A DNA stretch of 64,000 nt from positions 7,204,420 to 7,268,419 of the forward strand of contig JALMQS010000089.1 in assembly GCA_024734495.1 (NCBI GenBank). The letters are read 5' to 3'. Made by a program: the position numbers and the translations under genes. Shown one piece after another: positions 1 through 11,900 of this stretch. The notes under the pieces were generated by a model. It made no database searches. It was not told the DNA's origin and saw nothing but the letters and a program-made list of their open reading frames with translations. The stretch comes from Forficula auricularia. Lineage: Eukaryota; Arthropoda; Insecta; Dermaptera; Forficulidae. Each line of letters opens with the position of its first letter. The first letter of the stretch is position 1.

Positions 1-190
1 TATGGGTAAATTCATTTTGTTGTTATTGTAAGCTGGTCATTCAACCAACAAAACGAATTTACCTAATCGGGTATTTCAATCCATTAGAAAAAACAGATAA
101 AATATTTCTAATTTAAAAGACTGATGATGAAGTTCAAACCTTCGAAACTATAGTCTCTAAATAAATTAAATATATACATATTAATATTTG
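1..190. repeat. Dispersed repeat (ACTATAG / TTCGTTTTGTTG family)
   Basis: The stretch holds an inverted pair around aattcattttgttg and caacaaaacgaattt, and the phrase cttcgaaactatagt. The same phrases recur at 6385-6665 and 11515-11760. It is a noncoding interspersed repeat of unknown class, cut by the window edge. Confidence 0.5.
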
Positions 191-1317
191 TTATTCATTA
201 TGAAATAGAAGTTCAAAGCTGGAGAAAGTAAAAAATAATTAATTTCGGTAAATAAATAAATTTTGAAATTTTATAATACAATCGATAGCTAAGCTAAATA
301 ATATTTTCGTTTTGAAAGCCCTATTGTGAAATTAGATAAATGGTTAATATTTTCTGTTTCCAATTTCGATTTCTAATTCTGAAATCATTTTCGATTTGAT
401 AATAGATTTAGTTGAAGTCGACTCAGCTCTATATATATCTGTTTGTTAAAACTTTTGTACCAATGAAATGATGCTCAAATTAACAGCGTTGATTTTAACA
501 AACAGATCATATATGACTGAATTTAATCGAATTATATCAATTAAATATTGAAAACAGCTTCAAAATTAAAGAAGCCGAACGTTTATGAATAAATTAGAAA
601 ATTTTAACCGTTTTCTTATTTCAGAATTGGTGGTTCAAGCCGAAAGTTTCTTCCAGTTCATCAACCTGACTACCAAAGTCTCAAAAAACATATCAAATCA
701 ATAGCTAAAATGAATCTTCTTCATCTTTTCATAGTTCTGTTCTATTTTCAGATCTCCTTGGGAATATTTGAACTAGAATAAAAATAAAAATATATTTAAA
801 GAGCTAATTAAGAAATTCATTATCAAGATTTAACCATTGAGAGGTATTATTTCCGGTTCTGACGAAGACTTTAAGAACTCCATTTCTTCAAGGGTCTACC
901 GTCGTGAAATGATTCAGAAATAAAATAAAAGTCAACTCAAAGTCAACAACATCAAGCAATTATGATCTCGGGAAAACACTAAATCATCTTTAAATTTTTA
1001 CAATCTTCAACTGATTAAACTAAATTAAAAAAAAAAAAAATATCAAGTTTTTCATGTATATAATATATTATTTAAATCTATTGTAATAAATAAATAACCA
1101 CTTTACTAGGTTTTGTAAGACTAATCCTAATGCAATCTAAATTTTTAAATTAATTAATAAAAAATGATCAAAATGCAAGTTTCCTCATAGGTAATATATA
1201 CTATACTGTTTGTGTTATTATCAATCATTCCAAAGTTTCAAAAAATTTAATAAATAGTATATTTGTATGATTCTTTATCGAATTTTTTTTCTTATTTAAA
1301 TGTCTTTAAAAATGGGG
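191..1317. other. No gene seen
   Basis: AT-rich sequence with poly-A runs. No open frame with recognisable content, no clear inverted repeat. It is 3' flank of AMFR. Confidence 0.5.
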
Positions 1318-1800
1318 TATATCCATTGCTCGAATTGGAAAATTTCTGGAACCAGAGCGCCGGAAATAAAAACAAACAAATTGGCATAAAAAAGTAAATT
1401 AAAAAAAAAAAAAAATCGAAATTTCAATCTATTTAATTGAGCCCGCGATATTCACTGCACAAGACCGGAAAAAAAACTTGTAAAAACCTATTTTAAAATC
1501 CGATTTCGCGAGAAGGCTTGGATTAAAGGCTACTAAGTAACATATATTTTTGGAATTGTCTTTTTAAGACTTTAATTTTGATATCCCACTAGGGTTTCAT
1601 TTTTATAAAGCATGCAATATGATGCCTGAAATCTATATGATTATTTTATATAACCAGTGTTGCTCGCGATATATCTAATATCTTGTTTATCAAAATCGGT
1701 TCAGCCGTTCAAGCTCTACAAGGGAATAAATAAATTCACATAGATACATACGATAAATACACGGTGAAGAATATTATTCTCCATGGAGTTGCGCAGTTGG
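1318..1800 (+). mobile_element. Probable element 3' tail
   Basis: It contains the phrase aaaatcggttcagccgttca, common in the 3' regions of insect retroelements and Helitrons, followed by a composition change. No coding part and no defined ends, so the class is uncertain. Confidence 0.3.
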
Positions 1801-2600
1801 ATAAAAATAGAAATTTCATTTATTTTCAAAGAATATAAAAACAAAAAGGTTCACAACACACAAAAAAGTTTACTGTAGTATTATACATCGCCGTTTCGGT
1901 TTGTTTCGGTCCATTCCGAGCCCTAGGTAAGTCCTAGAATGAAAACAATACCCTATTTATGAATCTTATCTATACATTCAAGGAGGTTTGGAAATGATGT
2001 ATAACTCAAAAAAATGTAACTTTAAAATGTATATTTAAATAACAATAAAATAAAAAGGTTTTAATGTATGACGAGATTTTCTTTCTTTGAAAAGAAATTA
2101 GTTTTCAATTTAAAAAAACAGTACATGAAACAAATTCCATTCAATCTCAAACATTGCACAAAACATACTCAAGCACGTAAAATAATTATAATCTAAAATA
2201 AATAATAGGATAAAGATGACTTATACAATAGAAAATAATCACAGTTTTAACATAACAATAAAATGATTGATGACACCTCAAGACAATACTGTCGTTCCGC
2301 GTTTTTTACAAGATTATTTTTGTAAGCACAAATGTTCACTTACAGACAATATAGATATCTGCCTGGGCCTAAAAGCAATCAGCACCCATTAATATATTTT
2401 CATCTGTATTTCAAAAATGAATTATGCAAAAAAATATAATGATCTTATAAAACTTCAAACATTTTGAAATAGAGTTTAACATTTTTTTTTGATGTTTTTT
2501 TTTTTGTTAAATTCTATTTATCTTATTTATATGGCCAAAAAATTGACAACAAATTGATCTTAAGATCAAATTTGAATAAGTATATAGAAGCAAATTGAGC

Positions 2601-2602
2601 TA

Positions 2603-2641
<39 letters not shown>

Positions 2642-2646
2642 AATAT
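2601..2646. repeat. (TA)n microsatellite
   Basis: Near-perfect TA dinucleotide run in the 3' flank of AMFR. Confidence 0.9.
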
Positions 2647-2845
2647 TTTAATCTTTTGACATAAATTCACTAAAAAAAAATAATCTAGAATATATAAAAC
2701 TATTCTTTTTGAGATATTAGTGAATTTTGTCTTCTAGATCGAGCAATGGTGTTAATTTTTATCTTGTTTCTATCTTAAATATTTACAAAAAGAAATTAGA
2801 TTCGTTGGCTATTGGATACCACAATGTTTCTTTTAAATGGCTAAT

Positions 2846-2972
2846 TCATGGCAGTCGTGACGAAGCATCAGCAAGTTGCCGACGAACATAACGATGTCGG
2901 GCGTTAGCCAAAAGACGATCTTTGCGACGTTGCAGGATTTGTTCTCGTTCCGAAGAGGATCGACTGAAACTG
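2846..2972 (-). CDS. AMFR: AMFR terminal exon: Ube2g2-binding-region-like helix and stop
   Basis: The acceptor is attgttccag|CAGTTT. It encodes SSFSRSSSEREQILQRRKDR then LLANARHRYVRRQ, matching the basic amphipathic G2BR helix of gp78 that clamps Ube2g2, and reaches TGA at 2848-2846. Only about 15 residues follow the helix, so the VCP-interacting motif found at the C-terminus of vertebrate gp78 is missing from this exon. A polyadenylation site further down was not assigned. Confidence 0.9.
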
Positions 2973-5900
2973 CTGGAACAATTTGAAAAAAGTTGCATTA
3001 TTCAAATTTTTGAGATAAAAATTTGGTATTGTGAAACCGAAGGATTTTGATAAGCTTATTTTTCTTTTCCCCAAATTAGTCTCGATACTTAAAGATATTT
3101 TAAGCCTAGTTCACACTAGTAGACCATGTTGCGCGATTTGTCTAGAGACACGGTCTATAGACACCGTTCTTTGTCTCGTCTAGCGTCCACACTACGATGT
3201 GAATTTCTCAGTCTCATCTTCGCAGTGCACCATGGAGGACATTGTTTTGTGTGCAGTTTTTAAATTATGGATTTTCTTTTCTATCTCCGCCACTGTCACA
3301 TTGTACTTTGCAGCCAGAGATTCCAGGGCCATTTTTCTTTTTACCCGGTTTTTGTAGTCGGGACTCGTAACATCCCACAAACAATAAGATGTATGTCATC
3401 ATCATTGAGAATACAGTCCTAAGACTGGTTTGATGCAACCACCCGTCTCCACTCGGCTCTGTCCTCGGCCAGCTGTTTGACCTCTCTAAATGTCTCGCAT
3501 CCCATATCCCCAATTATTTGGTTGAACTATTCTGATCTGGGCCTTCCCCTTTTCTTTCCCACCTCCCACTCCAAGATATCTCTAAGCAGTCCCTCATTTC
3601 TTAGTGTGTGCCCCATCATCTGACCTCTTCTTTTCTAAAGACTCTTCCACAAGGTTCTTCTTTCTCCGATTCTGCATGGCAATCTTCAATAAGATTTAAA
3701 ACTTTCTCGTTAGACCACATATTTTCAAAAGAACTAAAACTTTGGAAAATAACTTTAAACAGCCGAACCACACCACTCGGTAGCTGGAGACAGACTGGCA
3801 CGGGTCTCGCCTCTAGACGCCGTGTGACGTCCACGCTGTCAAAATATTGAGCAACATATCTAACGTTGCATGCGGTCTTCCAGTCCGTTCTGCAGACTTT
3901 ATACCTGCGATTTTTGGTCTCGCAACAAGCCCGTAGACGGAATTTGTCTATAGACATGTCTACGCAGACAACACGTCTCAGAGACCAAAATCGCGGAACA
4001 TGTCTACCAGTCACCAGTGTACTAGGCTTGAGTGTTCGCAAAAACGAAATAAATGCGAAACGGATTAAGTAGATTTGATGGTTGAGTTGTTTATCGAAAG
4101 ATCAGTACAGTAAAACCTCGTTTATCCGGCCCTCCGGATTATCCGATCAAAGAGATTTTTATTTTAATAAATGTTCACATACATAATAATTTTTAAATCT
4201 GATAGCAAGAATGTAATTATACTTTCACCAAAAATTCGCTTTAATTTTGATATTTTTTTATTGACTAAGTCGGAACGGAGTAAAGAGAGATGCGCCCCCC
4301 GGGGCATTGAAGTGGAGTGACTCTCCCTTTGACTTTTTTTTTAACGTATGTATTTTTTTAAACAATTCTATGTAATTTTGATATAAACATGTTTTTTTTT
4401 ATCGTAATATATTCAAATTCACTTATTTAAGGATTTGTTTTGTTTTTATTACCCATACATTTTCGATTATCGGGTTTGCCTTTGGTCCCAGTTAGTCCGG
4501 ATAAACAAGGTTCTGCTGTATCATTTAAAACCACCAAGATGCACATTTCTAATGAGAAAATATCACCAGAATGCACGACTTTTCGACACACATATCTGGA
4601 CTCGTTTTCAAGTGCTGTAGAAGAAGTCTGTTGAAAGACTGATTGATTATTATTCTAGTTCGCAAGTTCGGACTTTGGTCGATGTAAATTAATAAATTTT
4701 CCCACTTATAATAAATTGAATATACAAAATTCATTAGCAATCGACAAAAAAAAACAATTTTTATAAAATGCACCCTTAATTTGGATTACAATACGTAACA
4801 ACAAATTTCGAATTATTTATTTATCGCATGAAATTTAAATAAAACTACCTTTGTTGAAGAGGTTCATCTTTTAATTCTTCTTCATTTATGAATAAAAACG
4901 ATGATGGTTCCACCATTGATGTGGATGTAGAAGGGGATGAACTCATTAAAGAAAGCTGAGGCGGTGGAGTTGGTGGTGGTGTAAGTGTAAGGTCCAAATT
5001 GCCATCCAATACATTTTCGATAGTTGCTTCAACTGAATGCGTAACGCGTAAATCATCCAGTAAAAGACCAATAGAGAGATGAGGAAATAATTGTTGTACC
5101 TGGAAATTACAAGAAAATATTATTATTATTAATTTTTTTTACTAACTTATAGAAATTACTTTTTTTTTTAAGCTTCACTAATGGTACTTTATTAGTGCTC
5201 CTACAGTGTTTATCAGTGCTTTTGTGAGGTAGTAAACTAGATAAGATACAAAGTTGAAATTTACAATTTGTATTATTTATTGTTGAGTTCAATAGGGACC
5301 GTGCGTTAAACCTAGAGGCAGCATTACTGTACTGCAGAAGGTATCGCTCTCTTGTATTTATTTAGATAGATTATTTTGTAGAATTGGGGCAAATATTGTA
5401 TTATAGAATATATCATAGATAAAAGAGTGCTCAGGGCCTAGGAGGCCGTGAGAGAGTATCTTTATCATGGACGTTTAATAAATCATCCCCCAAAGCTTAC
5501 ATTTTCGTCGCCAGTTGGCGCTAAAGTCGTGACGCACGGTCCCTATAAATAGTTATAATTAATGTGTAACCCTCATTGAAATTTACAAGTTTATATGTAT
5601 TAATTATACCCAAAATCAAAAATCGAATTAAAATTTTAATACGAATCAATATTTCATAAATATTTTAATAGTTCTATTTTTGAATGAATGAATTCTCGAT
5701 CAAATCCCTAAATTCTTTTTTATAGTATAAGCATTTGACAACAAATTAATAATAAAAACTAAAATGATGAGAATTTATTTGAAGACATGATATAGGTATA
5801 TCTAAACTATAATTTTAATCAATTAATGTTGGAACCCTTGAGAGCCACGGGGCCCGTGAGTTTTGTTTATTCCTGCTATGTGGTAGCTATGTCTAAGTAC

Positions 5901-8900
5901 ACAATGCTAGACACAAGTTTTAATTAGGTATATTTTTTTTCTGGCCATTAGCTAAGCCCCGATAGTACCCTACTCCTCTTGATCTCGGTCGTTAAGCTTA
6001 TAGGCAAGGGGGAGATTCAGATAGATGAATATTGATGCGCAAGCGTGACATCTAACACCAAGTATGGATTGCTTTTCAAATTTTTTTTAAGGCCCAATTG
6101 CATACAGAAGGAGTTTTGCATTTTCATGGAAATTTTTGAGTGAATTCAATATTAAAACGATCAGAGTTCTTTGCCCGCTGAGCTTACGGGGTAATTTTCT
6201 TAGAAATTCGAAATTGAGGAGCCCCTTTATGAGCTCGATTCCTCGTTGAAAACTGAAGTCTGAGCCGGATCTTGAATAGTCCCACAATCTGACTTTTTGA
6301 AAAGATGTTGTCTAAAGTAAAAAAGCTGTTGATTTTTTAAGAGGAAATCAATGCTGGTGTCCACTGTTTAATATACTAAACATACACCTATATAAAAATG
6401 AGTGGCGACTATAGTTTCGAAGGCTTGGTGATCATTTTCAATTATTTTTTAATAATATTTTTTTGTTTTTTGTCTTGTGGGCATGAATATCAGATTAAAT
6501 GAAGATTCTATTTAGAATTAAAGTTGGTTTATTCACCATTAAACGAACAATGAACGATCCTACTTACGAACGGATCTTCATTCAATAGGGATTCATGCAC
6601 AAGAGAAAAAATAAATATTTAAAAAAAGACGGAAGATGAAGCCTTCATAAGTATAGTCTATAAATAATAAAATTATCTAGGTATACATCAGTGGCGAGCG
6701 GTGACTTTTCAACCAGGGGATGCTGTCCAAAAAAACCTTTATTTTTTTACATTTTATTCTTCGCTTTTTTTGCAAAATCATCGATGTTTTTTTAAATTGA
6801 TTTTAAAGACAAATCGGATAATCTATCTTCACTTCAGCTTCTTCTCGATGTTTCAATTCTTTTCATAATTGAAAGCTGACCGACATCCTCGTAGAAGGTG
6901 AAATGCAAATTAAGTGTATTAAAGCAAATAATTTTACTAAAACATCTTTTAATTCATCTTTCACGATTAATTTTTGTTTTTTATGCAATTTATAGATTTT
7001 AAATGAAAGTCAGGCGTCGAGTTCATGTAAGCTAGTTCACTTTTCAACCTCATAAAATCAAAATACATTTTCTACAAGATAGCTAGAGTGATTTAAATAG
7101 GAAATCTGGAATATTTGTTTCATATTCTTTAAATTTGATAACCTTAAAAAATTCCGTAAATATTAAATTTTCGATATCTCGAAATAGATTAGTTGTATAG
7201 TATTTATTCAAAGATTATTTTTCAATTTTAGAAATTTTCAAATATAACACAGTATGAAAATAATCTTGACATTTTAAAATTTGGGGGATGCGCCGCATCC
7301 ACAGCATCTATGGACCGCATGACACTGATGTACCATATATATATATATATATAGTATATAAGTGTATGTTTATTTGCATCAAGCAGTGAACACCCTGATT
7401 GATTTCCTCATAAAAAATAATGTTTAGTGTGTCCGCAACCTTGTCAGTTGAGCGATCTTTCTAAGCCCTAAGTATCTAGTTAGAAAAAAACACCGCATAA
7501 GTAAATTACCTGACGTGCCATCACATCCAATTGAGGCGGTATCGTTGTACCAGCTCCTCGCCTTTGACCAGTTAAGGAACCATGTGATGTTGTTACTTCA
7601 ACTGTAAAACTTGGTAGCCATGAAATATACCGAGATCCATCGAAATGATATTGTCGATTTGTTGTATTCATACTGTTTTCATTGTTAGATTCATGCTCAT
7701 TAGAATCCATAAAGTCGTCATTTGCCAATTCCTCCATAATATTGGTGTCATTTGAAGGGAACCCTGAACGTATTGAAAGAGTAAGGCGACATGTCGGACA
7801 AGTGGCATCGTGCTCCAGCCAGGACTGGAGACAGGCACTAAAATTAGAAGAAAAAAATTATAAATTATATTTATATTTATTTGGAAAATCACGAGATTGT
7901 CTTCTAGTGAATTGAGTTGTTATGGGTAATTTTTATTACATGTTAGAAGAGTTGTATTCTCCTTCCTTGGAAACTGAACTAAAATAAGCTGACGTGTTCT
8001 GATGTGGCCATCCACTTGACTTAACCATACAACCTGGCCTCTAAAATTATTTATAATCATGTAGGAAGGGTTAGTTTTTGCATTTTTATACTTCTGGTGT
8101 CCTACTGATTATGTATATAAAATTTGGTTGAGTTTGCTCAAATGGCCAAGATTTTCATTTCCTCCCCCCCCCCATTTTGAGCGGTTAGTTTTTGCATTTT
8201 TAGACTTCTGGGGTCCCACTGATTATGTATACATAATTTGGTTGAGTTTGCTCAAATAGCCTAGATTTTTAATTTTTAACCCCCCTCCACTCCCCTTAAT
8301 TTTGGGTCGATATGCACCAAAATCTAATCAGCTCTTAACCTCAATGGATTTCGATATTCACACTAGTTTTTGAGCTAGCTCGTCCACAAAAATTTGTAAC
8401 GCACAGGCTAACGGACAACCAGACAAACAGACATTTTGACAAAACAATTATTTTCTCGAAAAATATAATTTTTTCGATGTTCACTTATTAGAGCTTTTTT
8501 GTAGAGCGAAATGCCATGATTTAACTCAATTTTTTTAATCAAAATATTTTCTGGCGTTTTTGAGATATTTCGAAAAAAAGAAGGAAAAACAAACACTTTT
8601 TTCATACACGATTACAATACTTGACCATACCCTGTATGGTAAAGTAAAAACAATAAATTAATGTCCTTCGAGGCGAAATCAAACTCACATGTAATATTCA
8701 TCGTTAAAAAATTCCACGGTCATATGATTCTAAATTAAAAATTACACAAAGAAATAGTTGAATTTTTCTAGTTTTGAAATTTAATGAACAATTACATCTT
8801 TCATCATACTCGATATGGTAATGTAAAATATTTAATATATATATAATTTAGTATTAAATGAAAAGAGTTCTTTACTAAAAATAATCAAAAGTTTATTAAT

Positions 8901-11900
8901 AATCCAAACGTTTCGGGAGAAATTCTCCTTTTGTTAATGAAAAAAACCTTCAAACTGTAATTGCTTTATGGAAGAATAATACAAAAAAATAATCAAGAAT
9001 TGGTTTAAAAATATATAATTTAGATTTTCTTACTTATGAAAAAGATGGGAACAAGGTAATTTTCTTGCTGTTTCCATTTTGTCCCAACAAATAGCACAAT
9101 TGTCCGAATTTGCAATCAATTCTTCTTCAGTAGCCATAGGATAGCTGAAAAATAAATACAAAGCAATTACTATAAAGTAAAATCGTCAATAAATATAAGA
9201 AAAATTAAATATAAAATCATTCTACACTGCTTTATTTATTAATATATATATATATATTACTATAAAGCTAGGTTCAAAATAACATGGCGTGAATTGAAGT
9301 GAAAGGAAGCGCTATACGTGCGTTCACAGTAGCTATTGTGAACACACGTATACAATTGTATTAATCTCTCAAAAATGAAATCTCAGATAAAGTGTTTTTA
9401 TTAATCTCACTAATTGAGGTATTTCTGTGTAAAAATGTCGGGTCGTGGACCTCAGTATGAATCCTAGTAAAATACTTTCCAAGTCCCACTTAACCAAGTT
9501 TCACTGTATTTTAATTTATTTTTATATCCAAGAAAAAAGGTGAAAACATTTTACATAGATAAGTTCAAACTGAGTTTCCCGTGTTGAATTTGTATCATTG
9601 TTCTAGCTGAATTAGGTTTTCTCTTTGTATCTCATGAAGATGGGCTCATATCCAGTGCTGTAGTCATAAAAACAGCAGACGGTATACGCTATATGGACCG
9701 TAAAAACCAGAAGGTATAAATTGGGAAGAGGGTGTTGTGTTTAATAAATGACGAAACTGTAATTTAAAATAAAATGTACAACCTAGCACAAGGTATAGGT
9801 ACGCTATTTGCTCAGATCAAACTACAGGATATTCGCCGTATACCGCCGAATACCCTCCACTTCAGCCCTCGTAATATCCCCAAATACATACAGAGCTTAT
9901 TTAAAGGTAATTTTTCTTATTTAATACAATAACACTACTTTTGTAGATGTTTAAGAAGTGTTCTATAGAAAAATTTAATTATTGAAAGGATTCCAATGGA
10001 CAACAAATTTTGAAGACGTCTGCCAGACCTTTTATAGAGGGACCAAGAGATAGTTTAGATGATAATATTTAAATGCAAATACCTTCTTTCAAGATGAGCA
10101 AGAACAAGTAGATAATCCCGATGGCGTTTGAATCGACGTCTCAATTCATGGAAGAGATATCTTAATTGCATGCAGATTACTAGAGACGCCATTGAAAGAT
10201 ATGCATTCGACCAAACAAGCATATGTATATGATGACCAAGGTCCAAAAGAAGAGCAACCATTTCAAAAAGTAACTCCGTGTAGTACTGTAAATGACTTCG
10301 ACTGAAAAAATAAATACATTGAGTTTAGTTTATGTTTTCCGAATTACAATAGAATATGTCAAAGAATTAATTTCAAAACTATCTGTTTGTTCAAGGATTT
10401 TGGAGTTCAGGATGATGTACCGAAAAATTCTTTCGGAGGAAATTAGAAAAATGAATTGAAATTTTCTCATTTATTCCTGAGGGTTTGGCTTTTAATTTCT
10501 CAAATGTGAAACAAAACTGAGAATAAAATAAATTATTTGAACGTAATTTTCAACCTCTTAAAAAAAACCGACGTTTTGGAGAATATTCCTTCTTTCAGGC
10601 TTTAAAAGGGTCCACGAAGGCACCTCCTTTTTGTCTCCTTTAACAGTCCTTTTGCTTGTCTAATACGAGTTTGCCATTAACAGAATATTGTGTTCTGAAA
10701 TGTATGATTTTCATTATCCTTGGGCTGCATTTACATAAACTAGCCATTTATTCTATTAAATACTAGTAGTTAATTAAATCAAAAAATAAATGTTGAATAT
10801 TTATTAGGAAAAGCGTACCGTGTCTTGGAAAAGATTTCATTCATTTCTTCTTCCAATTTTTACTAAATTATAAAAAATACCTTGTCTATACTCCTCTCTA
10901 AATACGAACAATAAATAGTATGAACATGGTCAAAAATCCACCAAATATCAAAAATTAAAAAAAATTTAGTGCTAGATGGATTTGCATTCTCAGGGTTCCG
11001 TAAATTTTTTAGCCAAACTAAATTATTATTTCGAAACCAAAATCATTTTTCTTTAGTGAACAAAAATCTACGCTACTTTCAATCAAATTTTCAAATCAAA
11101 GAGGTGCAAAGTTCTAGAGGGGTACATTATAAATAAGATATTTTACTGACTTTTTCAATATCATATCGCCAAACGCCACGCAAGACGCTCTCATTCCGGA
11201 TACGGTGGAAGCTTTTCTTTCAGGTTCTGTGATTTGCTCTGAATTTCTTACTTCATAAAGATGCATTCCATATCGTACCATTATATGAAATGTTTGAAGG
11301 CACAATTGGACACACTAGAAAGAGAAAGGTGATACAATAATTATTATTAAAACGTTTTTCTTGCTGAGAGTAGTAGAGTTATTATTTTAATAGAGCAAAT
11401 CAAAAGAGAGAATTTGTCCCTTTATCAATGAAATTTATTGATTATATTTTCACAGATTATTGTATTAAACTACAATGAATATGAGATAATAAGTCTATTA
11501 TGTATTTATTCGTTAGAGACTATAGTTTCGAAGGTCTGACCTTCATAATCAGTATTTTTAATTATAAATATTTTACATGTTATTTATCATGGGGTCAATT
11601 ACCCGATTGGATATAGAAAATTCGTTTTGTTGTTTTAACAAGCTAGCCACATAAATGATTCTATAGACTCAAACAAATAAATTATATAAATACTTCTTCT
11701 ACACATATTTATATTTGATATAATATATATGTGTTTATTTGTATCAAGCAGAGAACAGCCTCATTGTTTTAATAATTTTCTAATTAATATATTAAAGAGA
11801 ATTGTTTTGATCGCGTTTTTAAACAAGATATATATTATATATCTGCTATTGGAGTCTGCTGAATCTTAAGTCTGGACGCGATCAAAACAATTCTCTTTAA

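Larger units (their letters stand above)
3104..4027 (-). mobile_element. PIF/Harbinger-like DNA element carrying a MADF remnant
   Basis: Imperfect terminal inverted repeats GCCTAGTTCACACTAGTAGA and, on the other end, GCCTAGTACACTGGTGAC, with related sub-terminal repeats built on TAGACATGT and TAGAGACA. A broken MADF-type coding segment is inside. MADF proteins accompany PIF/Harbinger transposases, hence the class call; no transposase is present and the target duplication is unclear. It sits in the last AMFR intron. Confidence 0.5.

Noticed and set aside
3616..4041. 141-codon minus-strand frame as an intact gene
   Set aside because: Only ~20 residues are MADF-like; the rest reads through terminal repeats of the PIF-like element and into the LINE insertion.
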